NCBI RefSeq assembly: GCF_024124765.2
Contig: NZ_JAMXSR020000002.1
Location: forward strand, 1,821,001 to 1,885,000
Length of the DNA stretch: 64,000 nucleotides
Source of the DNA: Sphingomonas sp. H160509
Lineage (GTDB): Bacteria > Pseudomonadota > Alphaproteobacteria > Sphingomonadales > Sphingomonadaceae
Direction: 5' to 3'
How positions within the stretch are numbered: position 1 is the stretch's first letter; the number at the start of each line of letters is the position of its first letter. Below the pieces are notes generated by a model that was not told the origin of the DNA, did no database searches, and worked only from the letters and a program-made list of their open reading frames with translations. Shown here piece by piece: positions 48,464 through 58,490 of the stretch. Position numbers and translations under genes: made by a program.

Positions 48464-48480
48464 CGACCGTCCGGTCGGGC
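48464..48480. promoter_or_regulatory. Palindromic operator O1
   Basis: CGACCGTCCGGTCG is the core. It lies about 30 bp before the left-arm start codon. The same core recurs three times in this divergent region; on the other strand it is identical to O2. Confidence 0.75.
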
Positions 48481-48565
48481 GTCAATCTATTTTGTTGGTT
48501 GGTTCTTCGGTGGTCACGATTACTACGCTGCCAAACCAATACTCCAACGTCAGTATCTAGGCATC

Positions 48566-48583
48566 GTCCGACCGGACGGTCGC
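48566..48583. promoter_or_regulatory. Palindromic operator O2
   Basis: CGACCGGACGGTCG is the core, the exact reverse complement of the O1 core. O1 and O2 are about 100 bp apart. TetR-type regulators commonly bind such sites. Confidence 0.75.
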
Positions 48584-48683
48584 CTGTCTAAATGGTCAAT
48601 GGATTTCCCGAATCGATCTCTACCGAACCCGGCGATTTGGCGCGTCCATGTTCCGTCCCAGGCGCCACAAGACCGGTTGACAG

Positions 48684-48699
48684 CCGACCGGTCGGTCGA
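48684..48699. promoter_or_regulatory. Palindromic operator O3
   Basis: CGACCGGTCGGTCG is the core. It is the reverse complement of the O4 core and lies upstream of the right-arm promoter. Confidence 0.75.
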
Positions 48700-48714
48700 A
48701 TAGCTGTGACAAGA

Positions 48715-48733
48715 CACGACCGACCGGTCGATT
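48715..48733. promoter_or_regulatory. Palindromic operator O4
   Basis: CGACCGACCGGTCG is the core, about 35 bp before the right-arm start codon and 32 bp from O3, or three helical turns. The 336-bp gap containing O1-O4 has no gene. Confidence 0.75.
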
Positions 48734-48768
48734 GAGTAATGATTTAGCTGTTAGGCAGGGGTAGCCGC

Positions 48769-50007
48769 ATGAATTTCGAGCATTCGGATCGATCGCGGGC
48801 CTGGATGGGCCGTGTCCGCGCCTTCATGGACGAGCATATTATTCCTGCCGTTCCGGTTTATCACGAGCAAGCCGCGAAACTGGATCGTTGGAAAGATATT
48901 CCGTCAGTATTCGAAGAGCTTAAAGACAAAGCCCGCGACGAAGGATTGTGGAATTTCTTTATGCCCCCGTCGGAGCATGACGATGAGTTCTTCACCAGTC
49001 CCGGGCTGACGAACCTCGATTATGCCCCGATCGCCGAACTGATGGGTCGCGTGTCGTTCGCGAGCGAAGTCTTCAATTGCATGGCGCCCGACACCGGCAA
49101 TTTCGAGGTCCTTCACCGGTATGGTACGCCTGCACAAAAGGCGCGTTTCATGGTGCCGCTGCGTGACGGGATCACGCGGTCTGCGTTCCTGATGACCGAA
49201 CCCGCCGTCGCCTCGTCCGACGCGCGCAACATACAGACCGCGATCCGCCGCGATGGCGATGAGTATGTCATCAACGGTCGTAAATGGTGGTCATCCGGTG
49301 CGGGCCATCCCAAGTGCGACTTCTTCATCCTCATGGGCAAGACCGATCCCGACGCGCCGGCCTATAAACAGCAGTCGATGATCCTGGTGCCGCGCGACAC
49401 GCCGGGCGTGACTCTGCTGCGCCACCTGCCGGTATTCGGTTACGATCACGCGCCGCACGGCCATTTCGAGGTATTGCTCGAGGACGTTCGCGTGCCCGTC
49501 GACAACATGTTGCTCGGCGAGGGACGCGGCTTCGAAATCGCGCAGGGCCGCCTCGGGCCCGGCCGAATCCATCATACCATGCGCAACATCGCGACGATGG
49601 AAGTCGCGCTTGAAAAGATGTGCCGGCGACTGCTGACCCGCCATACGTTCGGCAAGGCGATTGCCGAACATTCGGTGTGGGAAGAGCGGATCGCGCGCGC
49701 GCGTTGCGAGATCGAGATGACGCGCCTCCTATGCCTGAAGGCGGCCGACATGATGGACACCGTGGGCAACAAGGCCGCCCGCGCGGAGATCGCGATGATC
49801 AAGATCGCCGCGCCCCGCAAGGCGCAGCAAATCGTCGACGATGCCATCCAGGCGCATGGCGGTGGAGGCGTTAGTGACGATTTCGGATTGGCCGAGTTGT
49901 GGGCGAACACCCGCATCGTCCGTCTGACCGACGGCCCCGACGAAGTGCACGAGCGTCAGCTCGCACGCATGGAATTCGACAAGTACCGTGGGGAGTTGGC
50001 GGCATGA
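48769..50007 (+). CDS. Acyl-CoA dehydrogenase, ACAD11-like
   Basis: This intact 412-residue flavoprotein matches the ACAD10/11 dehydrogenase domain, with FAD-site [20 protein letters not shown], the core [19 protein letters not shown] and the end [33 protein letters not shown]. Alone, relatives oxidise or dephosphorylate 4-phosphoacyl-CoA. Its stop overlaps the kinase gene that follows (ATGA): it is a split version of the fused mammalian ACAD11 or of bacterial LvaC with LvaA. It is first in the right arm, directly under operators O3 and O4. Confidence 0.88.
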   Translation: MNFEHSDRSRAWMGRVRAFMDEHIIPAVPVYHEQAAKLDRWKDIPSVFEELKDKARDEGLWNFFMPPSEHDDEFFTSPGLTNLDYAPIAELMGRVSFASEVFNCMAPDTGNFEVLHRYGTPAQKARFMVPLRDGITRSAFLMTEPAVASSDARNIQTAIRRDGDEYVINGRKWWSSGAGHPKCDFFILMGKTDPDAPAYKQQSMILVPRDTPGVTLLRHLPVFGYDHAPHGHFEVLLEDVRVPVDNMLLGEGRGFEIAQGRLGPGRIHHTMRNIATMEVALEKMCRRLLTRHTFGKAIAEHSVWEERIARARCEIEMTRLLCLKAADMMDTVGNKAARAEIAMIKIAAPRKAQQIVDDAIQAHGGGGVSDDFGLAELWANTRIVRLTDGPDEVHERQLARMEFDKYRGELAA

Positions 50008-51080
50008 GTGCTCCCGCTGCAACGATCGGGCAGACCGAGGCAGTCGTGCCCGGCTCTCAGTTCGACGAGGCGACGCTGGAGCGTTACCTCGTTGGGGCGG
50101 TACCTGGATTTTCAGGTCCGATGGCCGTCGATCAGTTTCAAGGTGGTCAGTCCAATCCGACCTTTCTGTTGACGACTCCGGATGCCAAATATGTATTGCG
50201 CCGGAAGCCGGCTGGCGTCCTGCTCGCGTCGGCGCATGCGGTGGATCGCGAATATCGCATCACGCGCGCGCTGTTCGAAGCGGGGCTGCCCGTTCCCGAA
50301 CCGCTGGTGCTGTGCGAGGACCTCGATGTCATCGGCACGATGTTCTACGTCATGCGACATGTCCCCGGCCGCGGCTTCTGGGACCCCCGCATGCCGCAAT
50401 TGTCCCCGGCCGAGCGCGCGGCGGTGTACGATTCCGCAAACGACACGCTCGCCCGACTTCATCGCGTGGATTATGCGGCGCTCGGTCTCGCCGACTATGG
50501 TCGCCCGGGAAATTATTTCGTCCGTCAAATCTCGCGCTGGACGCGCCAATACGAGGCGTCACGGACGGTCGATATACCAGAAATGGACTGGCTGGCCGAG
50601 TGGCTGCCAGGGGCCATTCCGCCTAGCGACGAACGCACGACCATCATCCACGGTGACTATTCGTTCCACAATCTTCTGATCCACCCGACCGAACCGCGCG
50701 TCGCGGCGGTGATCGACTGGGAACTGTCGACGTTGGGGGATCCGCTCGGGGACCTGACCTATCACATGATGGAGTGGTTTCGCCCCGAGGGGGTGGATGT
50801 GCGCGGAACGTTGCGCGGCGCCGACCTGACGGCCCTCGGCATCCCGACGCCCGAGGCTTATGCCCAGACGTACTGCGAACGCACCGGGTTCGACGTCGAC
50901 CCCACGCATCCCTTCTACACCGCGTTTAACCTGTTCCGGGTTGCGGCCATCTTGCAGGGCATCGCCGGGCGCGCGCGAGACGGTGTGCAGACCGCCGCCA
51001 ATGCAGGCGAAATCATCCAGCGGATCCGTCCCCTCGCCTTGGCCGCATGGCATTCAGCGCGCGAAGCCGGAGCAGGCTGA
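50004..51080 (+). CDS. APH-type kinase, ACAD11 N-terminal domain-like
   Basis: This intact 358-residue phosphotransferase is close in layout to the one at 42305: [33 protein letters not shown], catalytic [13 protein letters not shown] and metal site [12 protein letters not shown]. It should phosphorylate a hydroxyacyl-CoA with ATP for the dehydrogenase encoded just before it. The start overlaps the dehydrogenase stop, consistent with stoichiometric production. Two such kinases in one locus suggest two hydroxylated intermediates or two chain lengths. Confidence 0.85.
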   Translation: MSAPAATIGQTEAVVPGSQFDEATLERYLVGAVPGFSGPMAVDQFQGGQSNPTFLLTTPDAKYVLRRKPAGVLLASAHAVDREYRITRALFEAGLPVPEPLVLCEDLDVIGTMFYVMRHVPGRGFWDPRMPQLSPAERAAVYDSANDTLARLHRVDYAALGLADYGRPGNYFVRQISRWTRQYEASRTVDIPEMDWLAEWLPGAIPPSDERTTIIHGDYSFHNLLIHPTEPRVAAVIDWELSTLGDPLGDLTYHMMEWFRPEGVDVRGTLRGADLTALGIPTPEAYAQTYCERTGFDVDPTHPFYTAFNLFRVAAILQGIAGRARDGVQTAANAGEIIQRIRPLALAAWHSAREAGAG

Positions 51081-51118
51081 CCTTCCTTTCGCGGCCCGAA
51101 ACCTACCGTCGGGTCACA

Positions 51119-51157
51119 GCGACCATCTGACTACGGAGCGAAACAAGCGACCATCAG
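51119..51157. promoter_or_regulatory. Direct repeat before the TonB receptor gene
   Basis: GCGACCATC occurs twice, 28 bp apart, followed by TCCGA-N7-TCGGA. This is a possible second regulator site, distinct from O1-O4. A strong ribosome-binding site (AAAGGAGAGG) precedes the receptor start. Confidence 0.35.
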
Positions 51158-51196
51158 ATCCGACAACAGATCGGACGATATAAAGGAGAGGATTAT

Positions 51197-53566
51197 ATGA
51201 CGCGATCGATGATTCCGTTGGCGCTAGGTGTTTCGACGCTGGCCCTGCTTACTCCGATGACGGCCTATTCCCAAGCCGCCGGCACCACAACGCCAGCGGA
51301 ACAGGAATCCGTTATTCCGACTACGCCAGCCCCCCGGCCGGCAGCGTGACGAACACGGTACCGACGCCGCAGGCAGCCGCAGCAACTGGCATCGCCGGCG
51401 ACATCATCGTCACCGCGACGCGGCGTTCCGAACGTCTCCAGAATGTACCGATAGCCGTCAGCGCGCTGGGGGAAGAGCAAATTCAGGCTCGCAAGGTCGA
51501 CAATTTCGCCGAGATCGTGAAGATCGCACCTGGCCCCACCTTCGTACCGGTCAAAGGTACATCGGTCGTTACGGTACAAATCCGAGGTCAGGGTACCATC
51601 AATGATTCACCCGGTCTGGAAAGTCCGGTCGGGGTGTATATCGACGACATATTCTACGGGACGCTCGCGTCGTTCGACGCCAATCTCTATGACGTATCCC
51701 AGGTGTCGATACTTCGCGGACCGCAAGGAACGACCTTCGGTCGCAATGCCGTCGGCGGCGCACTCGTCGTCACCAACAACATGGCGGAGATCGGCGTCAG
51801 CAGCGGCCGCGCGACGTTGACTGGGGTCACTTATAAAGGTGGTCGTGGCGGGTTGGAGGCTGACGGATTCATCAACGTACCGATATCGGAAACTCTCGCC
51901 GGACGTTTCGCTTACAGCGTGAAGTCGGTTGGCGGATATCAGCACAATTTGATCACCGACAACTACCTCGCGAATAACAAGGTATCTTCCTATCGGGCGT
52001 CTGTTCGCTGGCGGCCCAACGAGAAATGGAACATCGTCGCGAGCGGCTCCTACCTACGCCGCGTTGGGTCCGGCGATGGCCCTACCATCGTCGGCGACGG
52101 CGCCCTGGCAGCATCGGTACAAGAACGAACGAACGGCAATCTCCACAAAGTGCTTCTCGATGACGATGGGTTCACGCGGCGTACGATCGGCACCGCGTTG
52201 CTCAATGCGAGTTACGAGACCGCCATCGGACAGATCAGTTCGATCACGGGATACCGATATCTGAAGTCGAGGCTGGCGGAAGACGCCGATGGAGGCCCGA
52301 ACCCCGTCAACTTTCCTTCACTCAACACGAACGACGAGTGGCAGGTAAGTCAGGAATTCCGGTTCACATCAGACCTTGGCGGCCCCTTCGATTTCGTCGC
52401 GGGCGCATATTTCGGCTATGAGGACTTGAACCACAAGATCACGTTCGGTTTCGACGGTCGCGATCCGAACCTCTTCTTCTCGGTCCTCAATGCGGGTCGA
52501 TATACGCCAGGTCAGACGTTCGAGGGACAGATCGAGAATCGCAGCTTCGGACCGTATGCCGAGGGAAAATACAAGTTCACGGACAAATTGTCGCTGACCG
52601 CCGGCCTTCGTTTCAGCTACGAGCGCAAAACGGGCTACACGCAGCATATCGGATCGTCTCCGTTCCAGGGCGGTCCTTACTTCCAGCAACTGCCGGCCAA
52701 TGACGATGCGGTCGACAGCTGGAAAGGTTGGACCCCGCGCGTCATCGCGGAGTATCACCCATTCCGTGGCAGCCTGTTTTACGCATCGGCGTCGCGCGGC
52801 TTTCAGGGTGGCGGCTGGTCGTTCAACGTCCGAACGCCGCTGGCTGCCGCTACACCGCTGCGCGCCCAAACGACATGGAGCTATGAGGTCGGCACGAAGA
52901 CCGATCTCTTCAATCGTGCTCTCACCATCAATATCGCTGCCTTCCACGCCAACACGGCCAATCTCCAAGTGCGCTCTCAGGTGGACGGCGTGTTTCAAGA
53001 CTCGAATGCAGGGAAGCTTCGGTCTCGCGGCGTCGAAGTCGAGGCAGTGTTACGTCCCACGTCCAACCTGTCGATCGGCGCCAATTATGCTTACACCGAT
53101 GCTTTTTTACGCGAGTTTCGTCGGATGCACTGCAGCAGGTCTGAATTGCACCGGCAATCAGGCTCCATTCACGCCAGAGCATGATTTTACTGCCCTTCTC
53201 GATTATACTGCCGACCTTGCGAGCGGCGCTTCGGTGATTTTTCACTTCGATACGAAGTTTGCCAGCCCGTTCCAAGTTACCTCAACCGGACTTGGCCAGC
53301 CCGCAGTACGACTGACCGAGCGCAAGAATGTTGCCAATACTTCTTTGACTTTCAAACCGGCCGCCGCCGACTGGGATATCCGTGTCTGGGCGCGCAATCT
53401 GTTTGACAAACAATATGCCACCAACGGTCTCCAGTATAACTTCTATCATGTGTCGCGCGCCGAAGTGGCCGCTGCAGGTGGCTTGGGCAATCTTGACGTT
53501 GAACGGATCACCGTCGGCGCACCGCGGACGATCGGTGCGACCCTGACGATACGATATGGGAAATGA
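51197..53566 (+). CDS. TonB-dependent outer-membrane receptor (two frame slips)
   Basis: This is a 22-strand receptor of about 789 residues that imports a large or scarce substrate with energy from TonB. It has a signal peptide (MTRSMIPLALGVSTLALLTPMTAYSQA), a TonB-box/plug start (GDIIVTATRRSERLQNVPIAV), plug motif RGPQGTTFGRNAVGGALVV, and barrel strands up to the end GAPRTIGATLTIRYGK. The frame slips in a C6 run at 51330-51335 (one C missing) and in a T6 run near 53105; correction gives continuous TPAPPAGSVTNTV and DAFYASFVGCTAAGL. The family fits the sphingomonad receptors for aromatic or terpenoid substrates. Confidence 0.87.
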
Positions 53567-53567
53567 T

Positions 53568-54830
53568 ATGATGGGACAGGCCGCAGATACCCCGACGACG
53601 GCATCACGACGGATCGCATTGCTGGTGTTGATCGTGGTGTCGGTGTTCAACTATCTCGATCGGACGGTGATCTCGATCCTGCAGGTGCCGATCAAGCGCG
53701 ACCTGTCCCTCAGCGATGCTCAGCTCGGCGCGTTGACCGGGCTGACCTTCGCCCTATTCTATTCCACGCTCGGCGTGCCGATCGCGCGGCTGGCCGATCG
53801 GTACAGTCGCAGGATCGTGATTGCCGGATCGTTGTTGTTGTGGAGCGCGATGACTGCGGTAAGCGGGTTCGCTGGCAGCTTCGCCATGCTTGTCTTCTTC
53901 CGCATCGGCGTGGCGCTGGGAGAGGCGGGGAGCATTCCCGCAAGCCATTCGATGATCGCCGACTATTATCCGCCGGAGCGCCGAGCGACGGCACTCGGCA
54001 TCTGGGGGCTCGCACTGCCGATCGGGGTGATGCTGGGGTATCTGTCGGGCGGCTGGCTCGCCCAGGCGATCGACTGGCGGGCCGCATTGTGGATTATCGG
54101 AGGGATCGGCGTCGTGCTGGCACCGATCGTCCTTATGATGCTCCGGGAACCGGTTCGCGGGCGCTACGATGCCGGGCCCGCCCCCGACGCCATGCCGTGG
54201 CGCGACGGGCTGGCGCTGATGGCACGACGGCCGAGCCTGCTGCTGCTGTTCGCCGGTGGCGCGCTGAACAACGTCGTGCTCAGCGTCGCGCTCTACTGGA
54301 ACGCGCCATTCTATACGCGGCTGCACGGCATGGCGCTTGGTGACGTCGCAACTGCGCTGTCGCTGATGACAGGCCTTGGCGGGGCGATCGGTATTTTCCT
54401 GGGAGGGTGGCTGACCGACCGTATCGGCGCCGACAAGCCTCATCTCCGGCCGGTATTGACCGGAATTGCGCTGATCGCGGTCACGCCTGCCGCACTCGTC
54501 CAGCTGTTGTCGACATCGACCACGGTATCGCTGATCGCGTGCGCGGTGACGGTCATGCTGCTGTTCTTTTACTATGCGCCGATCATCGCGATGACCCAGA
54601 CGCTGGTGCCGGCATCGATGCGAGCATTCACGTCGTCGATCCTGCTGCTGTCGGTCAATCTCATCGGGCTCGGCCTTGGGCCATGGCTGACGGGCGTCCT
54701 GAGCGACGTCATCGGCATGGGCGACCAGTCGTTGCGTTATGCAATGGCGGCGATGTCCTTCGTCGGAATTTTCGCAGGGTCGTGCTTCCTGCTTGCCGCC
54801 CGCTATTACAAAAAGGATCTGGCAAAATGA
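53568..54830 (+). CDS. MFS transporter, spinster-like
   Basis: This intact transporter of about 420 residues has 12 predicted helices. The N-terminus VVSVFNYLDRTVISIL and loop GVPIARLADRYSRRIVI match the FNYLDR-type branch, and FRIGVALGEAGSIPASHSMIADYYPPERRATALGIW is a family signature in outline. It probably brings the periplasmic substrate into the cytoplasm after the TonB receptor. The start lies within 5 bp of the receptor stop, with two nearby ATGs (53568 or 53571). Its stop overlaps the SDR gene as ATGA. Confidence 0.87.
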   Translation: MMGQAADTPTTASRRIALLVLIVVSVFNYLDRTVISILQVPIKRDLSLSDAQLGALTGLTFALFYSTLGVPIARLADRYSRRIVIAGSLLLWSAMTAVSGFAGSFAMLVFFRIGVALGEAGSIPASHSMIADYYPPERRATALGIWGLALPIGVMLGYLSGGWLAQAIDWRAALWIIGGIGVVLAPIVLMMLREPVRGRYDAGPAPDAMPWRDGLALMARRPSLLLLFAGGALNNVVLSVALYWNAPFYTRLHGMALGDVATALSLMTGLGGAIGIFLGGWLTDRIGADKPHLRPVLTGIALIAVTPAALVQLLSTSTTVSLIACAVTVMLLFFYYAPIIAMTQTLVPASMRAFTSSILLLSVNLIGLGLGPWLTGVLSDVIGMGDQSLRYAMAAMSFVGIFAGSCFLLAARYYKKDLAK

Positions 54831-55717
54831 GCGATTGGTCGAACGGCTGTGCTGTCATCACCGGGGGCGGCAGCGGGATCGGCGCTGCGCTTGCGCGCCA
54901 CGCAGCGACATTGGGCATGAACGTCGTGCTCGCGGATATCGCGGTCGAAGAGGCGCAGGCCGTCGCCGACGAAATCGGCGCCGACCGTGCGATCGCGCTG
55001 CGCTGTGACGTGTCCTCCGAAGCGGACGTGACCGCGCTCGCCAATGCCGCGGAAGCCAGGTTCGGCCGTGTCGGCCTGCTCTGCAACAACGCGGGGATCG
55101 TGCCTGGTGGGCGTCATCGACGCGTGTGGGAATATACCGAAAACGACTGGCAATGGTCGCTCGGCGTCAATTTGGGGGGCGTATTGAACGGCATGCGCGT
55201 GTTCGTGCCCCGGCTATTGGCGGCGGAAGCGCCTGCGCATATCATGAACACGGCGTCGGTCGCCGGGCTGGTCAGCGGGTCGGGATCGGCCTGTTACGGT
55301 GCGGCGAAGCACGCCGTGGTTCGCGCGACCGAGGCCCTGTATGCTGGTTTGCAGGAAATGGACGCTCCGATCGGCGTTACGTTGCTCCTGCCCGGCCTGG
55401 TAGCGACGCGGATCTACGATGCCGAGCGGTCTCGTCCGCAAGCGTTGGCGGCGCCAGGCGGCCCACCCAGCGAGTCCGCCGCTCTGGAAGCGATGCGCGA
55501 CGATCTCTATCGCGGCGCACTTACCGCCGAACAGACCGCCACGATCGCCTTCGACGCGATCCGACAGAATCGCTTCTACGCGACGACGACCGACGCGTTC
55601 GATGCCGCAATTCGCGCCCGTGCCGATGCGATCCTCTCCCGGACGAACCCCCATTTCGAGAGCATCGTCGACATGAGCCGCAAGGATGCCGGATTGGCCG
55701 TCACGTCGGCCGGATGA
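54827..55717 (+). CDS. SDR-family oxidoreductase
   Basis: This intact 296-residue protein, longer than a classical SDR by about 45 residues, has TGGGSGIGAALARHA, CNNAGIVPGG, NTASVAGLVSGSGSACYGAAKHA with the catalytic Tyr and Lys, and a C-terminal extension (DDLYRGALTAEQTATIAFDAIRQ). It matches the SDR branch common in sphingomonad catabolic loci, acting on hydroxy- or oxo-acyl substrates. Both ends overlap the neighbouring genes as ATGA. Confidence 0.87.
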   Translation: MSDWSNGCAVITGGGSGIGAALARHAATLGMNVVLADIAVEEAQAVADEIGADRAIALRCDVSSEADVTALANAAEARFGRVGLLCNNAGIVPGGRHRRVWEYTENDWQWSLGVNLGGVLNGMRVFVPRLLAAEAPAHIMNTASVAGLVSGSGSACYGAAKHAVVRATEALYAGLQEMDAPIGVTLLLPGLVATRIYDAERSRPQALAAPGGPPSESAALEAMRDDLYRGALTAEQTATIAFDAIRQNRFYATTTDAFDAAIRARADAILSRTNPHFESIVDMSRKDAGLAVTSAG

Positions 55718-56463
55718 GCTTCGTCGGCCGCTCCGTACTGATCACCGGTGCGGCAATGGGCATCGGCCTCGCTACCGCGCGTCGTTTCCTCGAACGTGGC
55801 GCCGATGTCTGGCTCGCCGACCGAGACGAACGCGCGCTCGCGTCTGCGTGCGGTGATCTACCCCTTGCCCGCCGCGATCGCGCCATCGTGCTCGACGTCA
55901 CGGACGAACATGACTGGGCGGACGCCGCCAGTCGCATCGCCACGGCCGGCGGGTTGGACGTCCTGATCAACAATGCCGGGCGAGGTCATTTCCGTATGCT
56001 CGCCGATACCAGCCTTGCCGAGTGGCGCGAGATCCGGGCGGTCAACGTCGACGCGCTGTTCTTGGGCACACGTACCATGCTTCCAATGCTTGCCGCGTCG
56101 GGATCCGGTGCGATCGTCAACGTCGCGTCGATCCGGGGCATGATCTCGGGGCCGGGATCGGGTTCGTATGGTGCGGCAAAAGGTGCGGCGCGCATGTTCG
56201 GCAAGGCTGCGGCGTTGGAATTCGCGGCGCCCCGCAACGGCGTGCGCGTCAACACGGTCAATCCCGGCCTGATCGACACCCCGCTATCGCGTGCGGTGTT
56301 CAACGATCCCACTGCGTCTGCCAGGCGATTGGCGGACATCTCGCTCGGTCGCGCCGGGACTGCGGAGGAAGTCGCGGACGCTATTGTCTTTCTCGCGAGC
56401 GACGAGGCCGCCTATATCACAGGTGCGGACGTGACGATCGATGGCGGCCAAACTGCGGGCTGA
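55714..56463 (+). CDS. SDR-family oxidoreductase
   Basis: This intact 249-residue classical SDR has TGAAMGIGLATARRF, NNAGRGHF, catalytic VASIRGMISGPGSGSYGAAKGA and the end EAAYITGADVTIDGGQTAG. It is the last gene of the right arm, converging with the MDR gene after 4 bp. Together with the SDR before it, it could perform successive hydroxyl oxidations. Confidence 0.88.
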   Translation: MSFVGRSVLITGAAMGIGLATARRFLERGADVWLADRDERALASACGDLPLARRDRAIVLDVTDEHDWADAASRIATAGGLDVLINNAGRGHFRMLADTSLAEWREIRAVNVDALFLGTRTMLPMLAASGSGAIVNVASIRGMISGPGSGSYGAAKGAARMFGKAAALEFAAPRNGVRVNTVNPGLIDTPLSRAVFNDPTASARRLADISLGRAGTAEEVADAIVFLASDEAAYITGADVTIDGGQTAG

Positions 56464-56467
56464 CGCG

Positions 56468-57484
56468 TCACGCCGTGACCAGCAGCGTCCCGTCATTGCT
56501 TCCGTCAAACAGTGCAACGAACGCTTCGGGCAGACGCGCGAACCCGGCGCGCTGGTCGATGCGGACGGTGAGCCGGCCCTCGTCAGCCCAGTGCCGCAAC
56601 TTGGCGCGCGCGACAGCAGCGCGCCCGACGAAATCACCGACCACGAACCCTTCCATGCGGATGCGGCCATAGACCAGCTTCATCATGTCTCGCGGCCCTG
56701 GAGCGCCGCCCGCCCGGTCGTAGGACGAGATTTGCCCGCATAAGACGATCCGGCCGTGGTCCGCCATCGCGTTCACCGCGGCATCGAGCTGCTCGCCACC
56801 GACATTGTCAAAGAACACGTCGATGCCACCGGGGCACAGTTCAGCCAAGCGGGCTGGAACGTCATCGTTGCGATAATCGATCGCTGCCGTCGCACCGAGT
56901 TCTTCGACCAGCTTGCGACATTTGTCGGGGCCCCCTGCGATACCGATCACGCGACAGCCTATGATCCCCGCGATCTGACAGACAAGCGAGCCTACCGATC
57001 CTGCCGCACCTGATACGACGACGGTTTCTCCCGCCAAAGGCCGTCCGACGTCCAGCAATCCGAAATAGGCCGTCAGACTGTTGGGTGAATACAGGCCAAG
57101 CGCCTCGATGAACGTCACGTCGGAAGGTATCGGAAATGGCGGAACCGGGGCTGCATTCGGACGAAGCACGCTCCAGTCCTCCCACCGCGCCATCGCGACC
57201 ATCCGGGTGCCAACGGGATGATCCGGATAATTCGACTGGACGACCTCACAGGCTGTCATGCCGGCGATCGTGCCGCCGATCGGGATCGAGCCGCGATAGC
57301 TTGCGGGGCCGGCGTTCACCCAGTTGCGGATCGTCGGGGCCACGGCGAAGATATGGTTGCGGACCAACACTTCGCCTTCGTCCAGCGCGGGAGGCGTGAA
57401 CGGCTCGGTCCGCATGGCAAAATCGCTCGTCGCGACACGCCCGTCGGGCCGCTTGGCCAAGGTCCACTTGCGGTTGAACGTCAC
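56468..57484 (-). CDS. NADP-dependent MDR oxidoreductase, CurA-like
   Basis: This intact 338-residue zinc-free medium-chain reductase, like leukotriene B4 12-hydroxydehydrogenase/CurA, has the cofactor motif VVSGAAGSVGSLVCQIAG, the NADP region GIAGGPDKCRKLVEELGATAAIDYRNDDV and VFFDNVGGEQLD. It would reduce a C=C bond conjugated to a carbonyl. A GTG start overlaps the stop of the acyl-CoA dehydrogenase gene (GTGA). It is last in the third block. Confidence 0.88.
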   Translation of the reverse strand: MTFNRKWTLAKRPDGRVATSDFAMRTEPFTPPALDEGEVLVRNHIFAVAPTIRNWVNAGPASYRGSIPIGGTIAGMTACEVVQSNYPDHPVGTRMVAMARWEDWSVLRPNAAPVPPFPIPSDVTFIEALGLYSPNSLTAYFGLLDVGRPLAGETVVVSGAAGSVGSLVCQIAGIIGCRVIGIAGGPDKCRKLVEELGATAAIDYRNDDVPARLAELCPGGIDVFFDNVGGEQLDAAVNAMADHGRIVLCGQISSYDRAGGAPGPRDMMKLVYGRIRMEGFVVGDFVGRAAVARAKLRHWADEGRLTVRIDQRAGFARLPEAFVALFDGSNDGTLLVTA

Positions 57485-58489
57485 GCCGCGAGCGCCACGC
57501 GCGCCTCACTGGCACTGCCAAACAGACGTGCCAGCAGCATGACTCGCCGCAGGCCACGCCCGACCGGGAGTTCGTCGGTCACGCCCATCCCGCCGTGAAG
57601 GTGCACCGCCTCCTCGGCAAGCCGCTGCGCCGCGTCCGCCACATAGGCCTTGGCGCCCAGCACACCGCGCACGAACCCTGCATCATCGCGGTCGACGATC
57701 GCCGCTTTCAGCATGAGCGATCGCGCCTGTTCAAGCGCGACGAACATCCGCGCCAACTTATGTTGAACGACCTGAAAGCTGCCGATCGCGACGCCGAACT
57801 GCTGGCGCTGGCGTACATACTCCACGGTCTGCTCGTACAGCGTGGACATCGCCCCCCACCAATTCGGCGACGTGGCAAAGGCGAATCATTGCCAAGGTCG
57901 TATCACCGTCCTCTTGCCTCAGGACCAAAGCGGGCGTGCCGTCAAACCGCACCATGCCTGCAGCCGATCCGTCGATCAGCCGGACCGGTTCGATCGAAAG
58001 CCCGTCGGCGTCGCGTTCGACGAGCCAGGTCGCACCGGCGCCTATCACAACCAGTGCGGCTGCATCGACTGCGGACAATATGAAATCCGCGCGTCCCGTC
58101 AGCCGCGCGCCATCGGTCGAGACATCGGCCACCGCGACGGCGAGCACGTGATCGCCCGTCATCGCCGGTGCTACCCATGTCTCGATCGCTGCGGCGTCGC
58201 CCCCACGCGCGATCGCATCCGCGGCACCGACGATCCCCTCGGCCAATGGCGTGATCGCAAGCGCGCGGCCGAACTCTTCCGCCACGATCATCACGTCCTG
58301 CGGACCGCCGCCCAGGCCGCCCGCTTCTTCGGGCAACAGGAAGCCGAAGAGTCCCAGTTCGCCCAGCGCATGCCAGTCATCCTGCGAGATCGGCCCCTCG
58401 CCCGCCGTTGCAGGGTCCGTCCGATCCGCCAGAAAACGGCTGACGGTATCGCGCAACAGGACCTGTTCCTCGCTGGAGGTGATGTTCAT
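57481..58489 (-). CDS. Acyl-CoA dehydrogenase, short subunit type (one frame slip)
   Basis: This is a FAD-dependent dehydrogenase of about 335 residues, short for the family. It starts MNITSSEEQVLLRDTVSRFL, has LGELGLFGFLLPEEAGGLGG and ends with the C-terminal helical domain TVEYVRQRQQFGVAIGSFQVVQHKLA and HLHGGMGVTDELP. A G6 run (C6 near 57851 on the plus strand) shifts the frame; one base fewer gives AELVGAMSTLYEQT. The start overlaps the thiolase region by a 1-bp gap. Paired with the 59687 gene, it may form a heteromeric enzyme as in steroid degradation. Confidence 0.85.
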
Positions 58490-58490
58490 G

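Noticed and set aside
42305..51080. Reading the two APH-fold kinases as aminoglycoside resistance genes
   Set aside because: Their sequence signatures and the overlap with an acyl-CoA dehydrogenase match hydroxyacyl-CoA kinases, not resistance enzymes.
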